Shown here: positions 24,911 through 33,553 of the stretch, one piece after another
Layout of the letters: each line of letters starts with the position of its first letter
How positions within the stretch are numbered: the first letter of the stretch is position 1
Assembly (NCBI RefSeq): GCF_002483205.1
Contig: NZ_DLHM01000003.1
Coordinates: forward strand, 310,001-374,000
Origin: Flavihumibacter sp. UBA7668
GTDB taxonomy: Bacteria; Bacteroidota; Bacteroidia; Chitinophagales; Chitinophagaceae
DNA: 64,000 bases
Direction: 5' to 3'
Translations under genes and position numbers: made by a program
The notes under the pieces: generated by a model
Told to the model about the DNA's origin: nothing
What the model saw: only the letters and a program-made list of their open reading frames with translations
Databases searched by the model: none

Positions 24911-25591
24911 ATGCAATATACATATTATGGACATTCCTGTTTTTCCGTGGTGATCAACGGCAAGCAGCTCCTGTTTGATCCTTTTATCACCTATAATGAG
25001 CTGGCAGCAGGCATCGACATCAATAGTATAAAAGCCGATTATATACTGGTTTCACACGGCCATTCTGATCATATTGCTGATTGTATTGCTATAGCCACCC
25101 GAACCGGTGCCAAAGTTATCACCAACTGGGAAATTCACGAATGGCTGAATAAAAACGGCCTGACCAACACCCACCCGATGAATACCGGTGGTACCTGGGA
25201 TTTTGGTGATTTCAGGGTACGCTGTACGGTTGCCCAGCATTCCAGCGGACTCCCGGACGGGTCCTATGGCGGCAATCCGATGGGTTTCATTATCTATTCC
25301 GATGCCGGCAACTTTTATTATGCAGGTGATACTGCCTTAACCCTTGATATGCAATTAATTCCGCGTTGGGCAAAACTTAATTTTGCGGTCTTGCCAATTG
25401 GCGACAATTTTACCATGAACGCATCTGATGCCCTGGTCTGTGCTGAAATGATTCAGTGTCAGCAGGTAATTGGTGTGCATTATGATACCTTTGGATATAT
25501 CAAAATAGATCATCAGGCCGCTCAGGAAGTATTTACCCGGGGTGGAAAAAAATTACACCTGGTCGGTATTGGAGATAGCATTACGATTTAA
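24911..25591 (+). CDS. UPF0173-type metallo-beta-lactamase-fold hydrolase
   Basis: 226 residues from ATG 24911 (MQYTYYGHSCFSVVINGKQL). Zinc motif VSHGHSDHIAD (HxHxDH), then HSSGLPDGSYGGNPMGFIIY, YYAGDTAL (Asp ligand) and a C-terminal HYDTFGYIKI (His). Length and order match the UPF0173 group of metal-dependent hydrolases, whose substrates are mostly unknown. It lies just before parA on the same strand. Confidence 0.92.
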   Translation: MQYTYYGHSCFSVVINGKQLLFDPFITYNELAAGIDINSIKADYILVSHGHSDHIADCIAIATRTGAKVITNWEIHEWLNKNGLTNTHPMNTGGTWDFGDFRVRCTVAQHSSGLPDGSYGGNPMGFIIYSDAGNFYYAGDTALTLDMQLIPRWAKLNFAVLPIGDNFTMNASDALVCAEMIQCQQVIGVHYDTFGYIKIDHQAAQEVFTRGGKKLHLVGIGDSITI

Positions 25592-25629
25592 TACCTTACC
25601 CGAAAACCGCAAGAACGAGGAACTGAATT

Positions 25630-26454
25630 ATGGCAAGAATCATTGGCGTAGCGAATCAGAAGGGTGGTGTAGGCAAAACCACCACTGCTATTAACCTGGC
25701 AGCAAGTTTTGCCGTACTGGAATTCCGGACCCTGTTGGTGGATGCAGATCCGCAGGCCAACAGCACAACCGGTACCGGTTTCGACCTGCATAATATTACC
25801 CAGAGTCTGTACGACTGTATGGTGAATGGTACGCCGATCCGGGATGTGATCCTGAAATCGGATATTCCGCACCTGGATGTGGTACCCTCCCATATTGACC
25901 TGGTGGGTGCGGAGATTGAGATGATCAATTACCCCAACCGTGAAAATGTGCTGAAAGGGATTCTGAATCCGGTCTTGGATGAATATGATTTTGTGGTAAT
26001 TGACTGCTCTCCTTCCCTGGGATTGATTACCGTAAATGCCCTGACTGCCGCCGATTCCGTAATTGTTCCGGTTCAGACAGAGTTTTTTGCTTTGGAGGGA
26101 TTGGGAAAACTATTGAATACCATAAAGATTGTACAAAATCGCCTGAACCCTGAATTGGAAATTGAAGGGATTTTGATGACGATGTACGATGGCCGTCTGC
26201 GTTTGTGCAACCAGGTAGTGAGTGAAGTACGCCGTCATTTCGATGAGTTGGTATTTAATACCATCGTTCACCGGAATACGCGAATCAGTGAAGCCCCTTC
26301 CGTAGGCAAACCGGTTATATTATACGATGCCTACAGCAAGGGATCGGTCAACTACCTGAACCTTGCCAAGGAAATATTACAGAAAAACAATATGACTAAA
26401 ATAAGTCAGGAAGACAGAGTGATGGAAGTGGAGGAAGGAGAAGAGGAGGAATAG
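25630..26454 (+). CDS. parA: ParA-family chromosome-partitioning ATPase
   Basis: 274 residues. Deviant Walker A IGVANQKGGVGKTTTAINLA, Walker A' TLLVDADPQANSTTGTGF, Walker B FVVIDCSPSLGLITVNALTA. This is the Soj/ParA ATPase that moves origin regions together with ParB. It is the first gene of the conserved parA-parB-DUF5683-dapB order. The acidic C-terminus (VEEGEEEE) is encoded by the first bases of the polypurine tract, so the extreme end may be unconserved. Confidence 0.97.
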   Translation: MARIIGVANQKGGVGKTTTAINLAASFAVLEFRTLLVDADPQANSTTGTGFDLHNITQSLYDCMVNGTPIRDVILKSDIPHLDVVPSHIDLVGAEIEMINYPNRENVLKGILNPVLDEYDFVVIDCSPSLGLITVNALTAADSVIVPVQTEFFALEGLGKLLNTIKIVQNRLNPELEIEGILMTMYDGRLRLCNQVVSEVRRHFDELVFNTIVHRNTRISEAPSVGKPVILYDAYSKGSVNYLNLAKEILQKNNMTKISQEDRVMEVEEGEEEE

Positions 26455-26615
26455 GGAAAGAGGAGACAACGGAGGAAAGGGAGGAAAGGGAGGAAAAGGA
26501 GACAAAGGAGGAAAGGGGGAAAAGGAGACAAAGGAGGAAAAGGTGAAAGGGATACAATGGAGACAATGGAGGAACAAGGAGAAGAAAAGAGACAAAAGAA
26601 AAAAGGGGAAGATGA
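26435..26615. repeat. Polypurine tract downstream of parA
   Basis: About 180 bp almost entirely A and G on the + strand, built of irregular GGAGGAAAAGGAGACAAAGG-like units. It starts inside the parA 3' end. A near-identical tract in opposite orientation (28935-29010) lies beyond parB and DUF5683. The rest of the 26455-27017 gap holds no gene; its end is AT-rich and leads into the parB start. Confidence 0.85.
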
Positions 26616-27017
26616 GTTTTTCTGGGGGGGGTATTTAAAAAATGCCGGTCGGTTTACATTGTTCCATGTGTGGCGACTAGAAAAATTTGAGTGGTGAGAA
26701 ATAAGTCGCAGGACTTGTGATATTAGATGTCTATCGAAAGAATTGTGAACTGAAAAGTGGGACTTCAGAAGTGGGACGCGGAACCCGTGAATGGAGAGGT
26801 GTGATATCTGCCGAGAGATATGTGCCGCGAGAAGACAGCGGTGAGAAGACAGGGCTGATAAGTGAGTGGTGAAACCTGAAATGTGCAAGGAAAATTCCTT
26901 TAGCCCGCGGATGGAATAGGATTGTTTAGTCAGTTGATGTTAGCATATATAGAAGCGCATTGCGAATTTTGATGCTTCCATTTTTTACTTTTTACTTTTG
27001 AATTTTTACTTTGCAAA

Positions 27018-27935
27018 ATGACCAACCCCAATAAAAAAGACGCGCTAGGAAAAGGAATTCGTTCCTTATTGCAGAATATCGATGCTGATTTGAAAAGCAC
27101 ATCCGGACAATTAAAGCCACAGGTAGTGGAACAGGCTACCAGCATGAGCCGGATTCCGATTACTCAAATCGAAACCAATCCAAAACAACCACGTCATGAT
27201 TTTGATGAGCAGGCACTGAATGAGCTGGCCGCTTCCATAAAGATTCATGATATTATACAGCCCATCACGGTTTCCAAATTACCATCAGGAAAATACCGGC
27301 TGATTTCCGGGGAACGCCGGTATCGTGCTTCTAAAATAGCCGGATTAAAAGACCTTCCGGCATATATCCGCCAGGCAGATGATCAGCAATTGCTGGAACT
27401 GGCACTGTTGGAAAACCTGCAGCGGGAAGATCTCAACGCCATTGAAGTGAGCTTAAGTTATAAGCGCATGATGGATGAATTGAATTATACCCAGGAACAG
27501 GTGGCGGAACGCATGGGTAAAGAAAGAAGCACAGTGGCGAATTATATCCGTCTGCTTCGTCTGCCGCCCGATATTCAGGTAGCAGTTCGAAATGGCGTGA
27601 TGAGCATGGGCCATGCAAGGGCCCTGATCAATGTGGACCTGGTCGATAAACAACTCTATATTTTCAATGAGATAAAGAATAAGGGGTTATCCGTTCGGCA
27701 GACGGAAGAGCTGGTTCGAAAAATGTACAAGGAAGGCGAAGCGGCTGTTAAATCTGCTCCAAAAACCAGTCTGCCGCCTGTATACAAGAAAATTGAAGAT
27801 AATTTAGCCTCCCATTTCAGCACCAAGGTAAAACTCAACCATAACAAGAAAGGGCATGGCAGTATTACCCTCGAATATTATTCCATTCAGGAATTGAACA
27901 AGTTGCTGGAATCGATGGGAGTAACAGTGAATTAA
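27018..27935 (+). CDS. parB: ParB-family chromosome-partitioning DNA-binding protein
   Basis: 305 residues. N-terminal ParA-stimulating helix (KDALGKGIRSLLQNID). ParB/CTPase domain (IPITQIETNPKQPRHDFDEQ, YRLISGERRYRASKIAGLKD; GERR box). HTH (YTQEQVAERMGKERSTVANY, LRLPPDIQVAVRNGVMSMGH, ARAL) and a C-terminal dimerisation part. It binds parS and loads SMC. No parS 16-mer was found in this window. It is separated from parA by 563 bp, unusual for a par operon. Confidence 0.97.
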   Translation: MTNPNKKDALGKGIRSLLQNIDADLKSTSGQLKPQVVEQATSMSRIPITQIETNPKQPRHDFDEQALNELAASIKIHDIIQPITVSKLPSGKYRLISGERRYRASKIAGLKDLPAYIRQADDQQLLELALLENLQREDLNAIEVSLSYKRMMDELNYTQEQVAERMGKERSTVANYIRLLRLPPDIQVAVRNGVMSMGHARALINVDLVDKQLYIFNEIKNKGLSVRQTEELVRKMYKEGEAAVKSAPKTSLPPVYKKIEDNLASHFSTKVKLNHNKKGHGSITLEYYSIQELNKLLESMGVTVN

Positions 27936-27938
27936 CTC

Positions 27939-28832
27939 ATGATCAAGATCCAGGCGGTAATTTCCATACTGTTTTTAAGTTCAGGCCTACTCAGCGATTT
28001 GGAGAGTTTTGCCATCCATCCACCCGACGGGTTACCCGAACAAGGCAAGGCCAATTCTCCATTTGGGTACCATGCCAATTTTTCTTTTGGAATCCGGGGC
28101 AATTTTTCTGTCCCGATCAGGTTTCCTGTGGGATTCGTAGCATATTTTGACCTGGATTCTTTGCACATGATGCAGACTGGCAAATTGGCTGATGCCGATA
28201 CCAGCAAACCCGCTCTTTCCCAAGTTGACACATCAAAGCCTGCCGCCAAACAGCTCGCATCCAATCAATCAGCAAAAAAAAATTCCGATTCCTCAGAGGT
28301 TAAGAAAAAAGTAAAAGAACCGCATAACCCACGTAAAGCCACCATTCGCTCGGCAATTCTTCCGGGATGGGGACAGGTTTACAATAAAAAATACTGGAAA
28401 GTGCCCATTGTGTACGCGGCACTCGGGGTTACCGGTTATGTGTTTTTTGATAATATCAAAACCTACCGTGAAGTTCGTTTCGCTTATCAGGTAACCGAAA
28501 GTAAGGACACTGCAAGTTGGGATAAAGTTGCCCCCTATCTGCGTGTCTTTGTAGAAAATAACGCAACTTCCTCTCTCGATAACTATCGCCGTGAATTCCG
28601 CCGAAACATTGACTATTCGGTGTTGGTATTCCTTCTTTTCTGGGGATTGAATGTAGTAGACGCCACCGTAGATGCCCACCTGAAAGAATTTGACGTGAGT
28701 CCCGAACTTAGTATGAAGCTAAAACCCCTCCTGCCTAATAATACCTATCAATTGGGTGTTGGGAATACTACCGGCTTATCGCTGGTATTTGATATCCATA
28801 AGGCAAAGCCTGCGAAATTGTTTGCAAGATGA
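27939..28832 (+). CDS. DUF5683-domain membrane protein
   Basis: 297 residues. N-terminal hydrophobic signal/anchor, then a long Ser/Lys-rich linker. The DUF5683 core follows: RKATIRSAILPGWGQVYNKK, YWKVPIVYAALGVTGYVFFD, YRREFRRNIDYSVLVFLLFW. It lies 3 bp after parB, the conserved Bacteroidota neighbourhood parB-DUF5683-dapB. Function unknown; probably in the envelope. Confidence 0.88.
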   Translation: MIKIQAVISILFLSSGLLSDLESFAIHPPDGLPEQGKANSPFGYHANFSFGIRGNFSVPIRFPVGFVAYFDLDSLHMMQTGKLADADTSKPALSQVDTSKPAAKQLASNQSAKKNSDSSEVKKKVKEPHNPRKATIRSAILPGWGQVYNKKYWKVPIVYAALGVTGYVFFDNIKTYREVRFAYQVTESKDTASWDKVAPYLRVFVENNATSSLDNYRREFRRNIDYSVLVFLLFWGLNVVDATVDAHLKEFDVSPELSMKLKPLLPNNTYQLGVGNTTGLSLVFDIHKAKPAKLFAR

Positions 28833-28934
28833 GAAGAAGGTGAAACGTGAAAGGTTAATGAGGTGAATAGTGAATGAGGTGAATAGTGAAGGTAGAATAT
28901 TCAGCAGGTCGGGGAAAATACCCACTTCTATACT

Positions 28935-29010
28935 GTCCACTGTCCCTTCTCTCCTCTCCTTTTCCTCCTTTTCCTCCTTTGTTTCCTTTTCCTCCTTTTC
29001 CCCCTTCCCC
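28935..29010. repeat. Polypyrimidine tract upstream of dapB
   Basis: Nearly pure C/T on the + strand (CTCCTTTTCCTCCTTTGTTT and similar). Its complement reads like the 26435-26615 tract. It ends 3 bp before the dapB -7 box and so occupies the -33 region. Confidence 0.85.
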
Positions 29011-29012
29011 CT

Positions 29013-29020
29013 TATATTTG
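29013..29020 (+). promoter_or_regulatory. -7 box (TATATTTG) of dapB
   Basis: Exact TAnnTTTG match, 32 bp before the TTG start of dapB and immediately after the pyrimidine tract. Confidence 0.65.
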
Positions 29021-29052
29021 CCACTTCATACTTCTAACTTCAAACATCTAAC

Positions 29053-29769
29053 TTGAACATAGCATTAGTAGGATACGGAAAAATGGGCCAGGCAATTGAA
29101 AAAATTGCATTGGAGAGAGGGCATACCATTGGATTGAAAATTGACCTGGATAATCGTGCCGATTTAAACGAAACCCAACTCGCTGATATCGATGTTGCCA
29201 TTGAATTTACGAGTCCGCATAGCGCTTTCGATAATATTATGGACCTCCTGAAAGCAAAGGTGCCGGTTGTATGCGGTTCTACGGGATGGCTCGATAAAAA
29301 AGAGGCCGTAGATGAATACTGTTTGCAACAACAGGGTGCCTTTCTCTATGCCAGCAATTATTCTGTTGGAGTAAATATCTTTTTTGAGTTGAATAAAAAA
29401 TTGGCTCAACTGATGGCTAATCAAACCGAATACAGGGTTAGCATGGAAGAGATTCATCATACACAAAAAAAAGATGCTCCATCCGGTACGGCGGTAACCC
29501 TGGCAGAACAAATTCTGCATTCCATCCCTCTTTACAAAAAATGGGTGAATCATAGCAGCAATAAAGCAGATGAACTGGAAATCAAAAGTGAGCGAATTGA
29601 TCCCGCACCAGGAACGCATAAAGTCATTTATACTTCTGCAATCGATGATATTGAAATCATCCATACGGCGCATAATCGCACCGGTTTTGCCACAGGAGCT
29701 GTAATGGCGGCAGAATTTCTTAAAGGGAAAAAAGGTATATTCGGTATGAACGACGTACTCGGTTTTTAA
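29053..29769 (+). CDS. dapB: 4-hydroxy-tetrahydrodipicolinate reductase
   Basis: 238 residues, the short Bacteroidota form. NAD(P) motif IALVGYGKMGQAIEKIALER. Catalytic segment VSMEEIHHTQKKDAPSGTAV (His, Lys) and C-terminal IDDIEIIHTAHNRTGFATGA. It reduces hydroxy-tetrahydrodipicolinate in DAP/lysine synthesis. The start codon is TTG at 29053, and no better ATG is in frame. The Rrf2 gene starts one base after its stop. Confidence 0.95.
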   Translation: MNIALVGYGKMGQAIEKIALERGHTIGLKIDLDNRADLNETQLADIDVAIEFTSPHSAFDNIMDLLKAKVPVVCGSTGWLDKKEAVDEYCLQQQGAFLYASNYSVGVNIFFELNKKLAQLMANQTEYRVSMEEIHHTQKKDAPSGTAVTLAEQILHSIPLYKKWVNHSSNKADELEIKSERIDPAPGTHKVIYTSAIDDIEIIHTAHNRTGFATGAVMAAEFLKGKKGIFGMNDVLGF

Positions 29770-29770
29770 T

Positions 29771-30181
29771 ATGATCTCGAAAAAAACCCAATATGGTTTA
29801 AAAGCACTGAGTTTTATGGCCCAACGTGAACAACAGGGCCCAATTCTCATTGCTGAGATCTCATCCGAAAAAAACATCCCCATTAAATTTCTGGAAGCCA
29901 TCCTGCTGGATTTGAAAAAAGCCGGATTGCTCGACAGTAAAAAAGGGAAAGGTGGTGGTTATTATTTTGCCATTCCGCCGGCAGGAATAAAAGTTGCTAC
30001 GGTCATCCGAATACTGGATGGCCCTATCGCCCTGCTCCCCTGCGCAAGTCTGAATTTTTATAAGAAATGCGAAGATTGCGATGAGATTACCTGCGGACTA
30101 AACCATATCATGAAAGAAGTGCGGGATGCCAGTTTAAGTATTCTGGAAAACCGCACGATAACTGATATCGCATTTACATAA
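29771..30181 (+). CDS. Rrf2-family transcriptional regulator
   Basis: 136 residues. Winged helix MISKKTQYGLKALSFMAQRE, ILIAEISSEKNIPIKFLEAI, LLDSKKGKGGGYYFAIPP. Four cysteines cluster at ~93-112 (LPCASLNFYKKCEDCDEITC), in the region where IscR/NsrR/RsrR proteins bind an Fe-S cluster, so it is probably a redox or iron-sulfur sensor. It is one base downstream of dapB and co-transcribed with it. Confidence 0.93.
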   Translation: MISKKTQYGLKALSFMAQREQQGPILIAEISSEKNIPIKFLEAILLDLKKAGLLDSKKGKGGGYYFAIPPAGIKVATVIRILDGPIALLPCASLNFYKKCEDCDEITCGLNHIMKEVRDASLSILENRTITDIAFT

Positions 30182-30196
30182 ATTCAGCAGAGCTTA

Positions 30197-31423
30197 TTAT
30201 TCCGTCAGCAGTTTATTGATTGTTGCTTCAAATTCAGCTACATAATTCGTGTATGCCTCACCTGTAGCCGGACCAAAAAATCCGCTATGAACTTTTTTAA
30301 TAGTACCGTCTTTTCCAACAAAAATGGTACTGGGAAAAACTTTAATCGGCGTTAATTGCGGCAATGTTTTTTCCGTACGCAAGGTATCAGAACTGGTTAC
30401 ACCAGTAATTAACATAGGGTAGCCCACCTGAAAGCGCTGCTGAAATTTCCGTAAACTGTTACGGGAGCGGGTAAGGTCTGTACTGTATTCATAGGCCAGC
30501 GAAACCACTTCCACCCCGCGAGATTTATTCTTCGAATAATATTTACTCAGAAAATTGGTTTCATCCATACAATTCGGACACCAGGATCCCATCAGCTGAA
30601 TTACCACAACTTTATTCTGAAACCTTGCATCGCGTATACTGACGATCTTGCCATCCAGATCAGGAAAACTGAAATCCAGTGCTGGAGCATCCGGTTTCAA
30701 ATAGACACCAATTCCGTCCAATGGTAATTGTGCGTTTTCATTTCTAATGGCAGAAAATTCTTCCACATGCGTTGGACCTGAATAAAATCGTCCACCTTCT
30801 ATTTCTGTGGCAGATTTAATACGAGCCGAAAAAACATAAGCATGACTGCCATCAAATGTGCTAAGGAATAAACTATCACCCCGAACAATTCCCTCCAGAT
30901 AACGATAATCGCCCGAAGGTGCTATGATGGTGCCGGTGAGGCGGGATCCTTTTTGAAGAAATTGAGCAATTGCGGGCCGCGGACTGCCATCTGGCCGTAA
31001 AATGGTCATCTCCCATTTTCCGGTGATTTTTTCTGTTGGTGCTGCCCCTGAAATAAACCGATCAGATCGATTTGGTACAGCAACCATCGGCATAATCGAC
31101 AATCCCTTGGTGGTACCCTTGCGCCATTCGCCCTGCAAGGATCCATCTTCCTGTTTTTTAAGAAAAAAAGCAGATTCGAAAAATGGCAGATCAATCAAAA
31201 CTGAATCGCCTATCGCATTAATATTTCGAACTTCCAAACGTTCGGTTGCATTACGGATATAGATATAGGGCTTCCCCTTTTCATAATTCAGATCGAAATT
31301 GAATACGATGGGTAAGCCTTCTTCGCGAAGCAATTCTGCCCGCCAGGTTCCGGGTTGAACCGGCTGGGCATGAACGGATGCTCCACAAAAAACAATTATA
31401 AGTACAAAATAAATATTTCGCAT
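30197..31423 (-). CDS. TlpA-like thioredoxin-domain protein, exported
   Basis: 408 residues. Signal peptide (FVLIIVFCGASVHAQ), then ~230 residues of beta-rich DUF-type region. A TlpA/ResA thioredoxin domain follows from ~250: APALDFSFPDLDGKIVSI, VVVIQLMGSWCPNCMDETNF (CxxC WCPNC), FPSTIFVGKDGTIKKVHSGF (cis-Pro region). It is probably a periplasmic thiol-disulfide reductase. Stand-alone gene, convergent with Rrf2. Confidence 0.9.
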   Translation of the reverse strand: MRNIYFVLIIVFCGASVHAQPVQPGTWRAELLREEGLPIVFNFDLNYEKGKPYIYIRNATERLEVRNINAIGDSVLIDLPFFESAFFLKKQEDGSLQGEWRKGTTKGLSIMPMVAVPNRSDRFISGAAPTEKITGKWEMTILRPDGSPRPAIAQFLQKGSRLTGTIIAPSGDYRYLEGIVRGDSLFLSTFDGSHAYVFSARIKSATEIEGGRFYSGPTHVEEFSAIRNENAQLPLDGIGVYLKPDAPALDFSFPDLDGKIVSIRDARFQNKVVVIQLMGSWCPNCMDETNFLSKYYSKNKSRGVEVVSLAYEYSTDLTRSRNSLRKFQQRFQVGYPMLITGVTSSDTLRTEKTLPQLTPIKVFPSTIFVGKDGTIKKVHSGFFGPATGEAYTNYVAEFEATINKLLTE

Positions 31424-31485
31424 AGGCTACTAATCTAACCGGCAATTTACGCCAGGCAGTTGGTAAACTTAACAAATTAACAAGC

Positions 31486-32433
31486 CTACTGGTTTTGGAG
31501 ATTGGCCAGCATATCTGCAGTCATGCGGTTCAGGTCATAATCCTGTTGCCAGCCCCAATCGCGGCGGGCAATATGATCATCAATGCTCTGTGGCCAGGAA
31601 TCGGCTATAGCCTGCCGATAGTCTGGTTCGTACTTCATGGTGAAATCAGGAAGATGTTGCTGAATGGACGCAGCAATTTCCTTTGGCGAAAAGCTCATTG
31701 AGGAAATATTGTACGAAGTACGAACCGTAATTTTTTCCGCAGGTGCTTCCATCAGTTCAATGGTTGCCTTTATAGCATCCGGCATATACATCATCGGGAG
31801 GTAGGTATCCTCCTTCAAAAAAGAGGTATAAGAACCCTCTTCCAGGGCTTCATGGAAAATTTCAACGGCATAATCGGTGGTTCCGCCGCCTGGAGCTGAT
31901 TTATAACTGATGAGTCCGGGGTAACGAAGACTCCGTACATCCACTCCATAGCGCTGGTGGTAGTAATTACACCAGAATTCGCCGGCATATTTGGAGATTC
32001 CGTAAACGGTGGTGGGTTCGATAATGGTGTACTGCGGACAGTTTTGTTTGGGTGAAGTTGGTCCGAATACTGCAATGGAGGAGGGCCAATAGACCTTGGT
32101 GAGTTTTTCCTCACGTGCAATATCCAGTACATTCAGCAGGCTCTGCATATTCAGGTGCCAGGCCAGGTTGGGATTTTTTTCACCGGTGGCAGAAAGGATG
32201 GCCGCCAGCAGGTACACCTGTGTGATATTTTGGCGGATCACCAGCACATGCAACATTTCCTTGTTTAATGCATCGATGGATACATAGGGACCGGTCCCTT
32301 TCAGGAGTTCATTTTCCTCCCGCAGGTCGGATGCCAGTACATTGCTGTTGCCGTATATTTTCCTAAGTGCCAGGGTCAGTTCCACCCCGATCTGCCCGCA
32401 GGCACCAATAACCAGTATTTTCTCCTTCGTCAT
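31486..32433 (-). CDS. NAD-dependent epimerase/dehydratase, L-threonine 3-dehydrogenase-like
   Basis: 315 residues from ATG 32433-32431. A much longer open frame to 32904 runs into kdsA and is not used. Rossmann motif KILVIGACGQIGVELTLALR, then VYLLAAILSATGEKNPNLAW, the catalytic YGISKYAG (YxxxK) and YRQAIADSWPQSIDDHIARR. This resembles the epimerase-type threonine dehydrogenases (about 315 residues) better than sugar epimerases. Promoter TAGGTTTG at 32461-32454. Confidence 0.85.
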   Translation of the reverse strand: MTKEKILVIGACGQIGVELTLALRKIYGNSNVLASDLREENELLKGTGPYVSIDALNKEMLHVLVIRQNITQVYLLAAILSATGEKNPNLAWHLNMQSLLNVLDIAREEKLTKVYWPSSIAVFGPTSPKQNCPQYTIIEPTTVYGISKYAGEFWCNYYHQRYGVDVRSLRYPGLISYKSAPGGGTTDYAVEIFHEALEEGSYTSFLKEDTYLPMMYMPDAIKATIELMEAPAEKITVRTSYNISSMSFSPKEIAASIQQHLPDFTMKYEPDYRQAIADSWPQSIDDHIARRDWGWQQDYDLNRMTADMLANLQNQ

Positions 32434-32453
32434 AGCAATCGAAATTAAGCCTG

Positions 32454-32461
32454 CAAACCTA
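32454..32461 (-). promoter_or_regulatory. -7 box (TAGGTTTG) of the epimerase gene
   Basis: TAnnTTTG on the minus strand, 20 bp before ATG 32433. It forms a divergent pair with the kdsA promoter around palindrome P2. Confidence 0.6.
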
Positions 32462-32480
32462 CATACAAAACCGATAGCTT

Positions 32481-32541
32481 TCTCACCCGCCGGGTGCCAC
32501 CGGTCGGGTACCACCCGACCGGTGGCACCCGGCGGGTGAGA
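32481..32541. repeat. GC-rich perfect palindrome, copy P2
   Basis: Arms 32481-32509 and 32513-32541 are exact reverse complements (29 bp), with ACC in the middle. They contain ACCCGCCGGGTG and ACCGGTCGGGT words shared with P1 and P3. It lies between two divergent promoters, 12 bp before the kdsA -7 box, so it takes the place of a -33 element. Too symmetrical for a normal one-way terminator. Confidence 0.92.
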
Positions 32542-32553
32542 TGGGAGAAATCC

Positions 32554-32561
32554 TATCTTTG
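32554..32561 (+). promoter_or_regulatory. -7 box (TATCTTTG) abutting the kdsA start codon
   Basis: Exact TAnnTTTG followed by CAGG and then ATG 32566. Only four bases separate box and start codon, so the mRNA would be leaderless or nearly so. Confidence 0.68.
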
Positions 32562-32565
32562 CAGG

Positions 32566-33384
32566 ATGGAAAAATTTCTGAAAGAGCTGTTTACCGGTCA
32601 AACTTATGATGAGAAGAACTTTTTTTTGATTGCTGGTCCATGTGTAATTGAAAGTGAAGAACTGCTTACGGAAGTGGCGGAAAAAGTAAAAACGATCTGC
32701 ACCAAACTTGGAATCCCCTATATTTTCAAATCCTCGTATAGAAAGGCGAATCGTACTAGTGCCAGCTCTTTCACCGGTTTGGGCGATGAACTCGGCCTGG
32801 ACCTCCTCCACAAAACCGGGCAGCGTTTCAATTTGCCCACCACCACTGATATCCATGCCCACGATGAAGCTGCACCAGCTGCCAAATACGCCGACATCCT
32901 GCAAATCCCCGCATTTCTCTGCCGCCAGACCGATCTCCTGATTGCCGCCGCGGAAACCGGAAAGGTAGTCAACGTGAAAAAAGGCCAGTTTCTAAGCGGC
33001 CCGTCCATGAAATTTGCTGTGGAAAAAATCAGGCAGGCGGGAAATGATAAAATCATCCTGACTGAACGGGGTACTACTTTTGGTTACCAGGACCTGGTAG
33101 TGGATTATCGCAATATTCCCTGGATGAAAGAACACGGTGTACCTGTGGTGATGGACTGCACCCATAGCCTGCAGCAACCTAACCAGACATCCGGCGTAAC
33201 AGGAGGTAATCCCCAAATGATTGGAACCATCGCAAAAGCTGCGCTGGCAGCGGGCGCAGACGGACTCTTCATCGAAACCCATCCCAATCCGGCGGTAGCC
33301 AAAAGCGATGGCGCCAATATGCTGCAACTAGACAGGTTGGAAGATTTGCTTACGACTCTGGTCAAGCTGCGGAAGGCCTTGTAA
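32566..33384 (+). CDS. kdsA: 3-deoxy-8-phosphooctulonate (KDO8P) synthase
   Basis: 272 residues from ATG 32566; a longer frame from 32494 would translate through palindrome P2. Signature segments: FFLIAGPCVIESEELLTEVA, YIFKSSYRKANRTSASSFTG, LPTTTDIHAHDEAAPAAKYA, DILQIPAFLCRQTDLLIAAA, GKVVNVKKGQFLSGPSMKFA, VMDCTHSLQQPN. It condenses phosphoenolpyruvate with arabinose-5-phosphate for lipopolysaccharide KDO. The AGPC segment holds the Cys of the metal-dependent type. Divergent from the epimerase gene and followed by the tamB-like gene. Confidence 0.97.
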   Translation: MEKFLKELFTGQTYDEKNFFLIAGPCVIESEELLTEVAEKVKTICTKLGIPYIFKSSYRKANRTSASSFTGLGDELGLDLLHKTGQRFNLPTTTDIHAHDEAAPAAKYADILQIPAFLCRQTDLLIAAAETGKVVNVKKGQFLSGPSMKFAVEKIRQAGNDKIILTERGTTFGYQDLVVDYRNIPWMKEHGVPVVMDCTHSLQQPNQTSGVTGGNPQMIGTIAKAALAAGADGLFIETHPNPAVAKSDGANMLQLDRLEDLLTTLVKLRKAL

Positions 33385-33483
33385 AATCAGGTTAAGAATT
33401 AAACCTCGCCCCGGGTATACCAGTCTCATCCAGTAAATTCGTTCAATGGACACAATCTTCTTAGGAGGTTGATCCTGAATAGT

Positions 33484-33491
33484 TAATTTTG
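33484..33491 (+). promoter_or_regulatory. -7 box (TAATTTTG) upstream of tamB-like gene
   Basis: Exact TAnnTTTG. It is 63 bp before the TTG used as start and 18 bp before an in-frame CTG (33509). Its position favours translation from an upstream non-canonical codon. Confidence 0.6.
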
Positions 33492-33553
33492 CAGCTAATA
33501 CCCAATTCCTGAAACGAGTATTTAAAATAACCGGTTACCTGATCCTTTCGCTT

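Noticed and set aside
26406..26888. Minus-strand Ser/Pro/Phe-rich ORF between parA and parB
   Set aside because: It is the complement of the polypurine tract; low complexity, not a protein.
28840..28852. GTGAAACGTGAAA as a possible parS site
   Set aside because: parS is a 16-bp palindrome (TGTTTCACGTGAAACA type); here both halves point the same way, so no dyad exists.
32494..32565. Upstream start of kdsA
   Set aside because: It lies inside palindrome P2; KdsA proteins begin near MEKFLKELF and the -7 box is downstream of it.
32434..32904. Extension of the epimerase frame upstream of ATG 32433
   Set aside because: It would run through palindrome P2 and antisense to kdsA; the Rossmann motif and a promoter place the start at 32433.
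33461..33473. Sequence like AGGAGGTTGATCC, a strong Shine-Dalgarno
   Set aside because: It lies upstream of the -7 box of the tamB-like gene and so would not be in the mRNA; it only precedes a five-codon frame.
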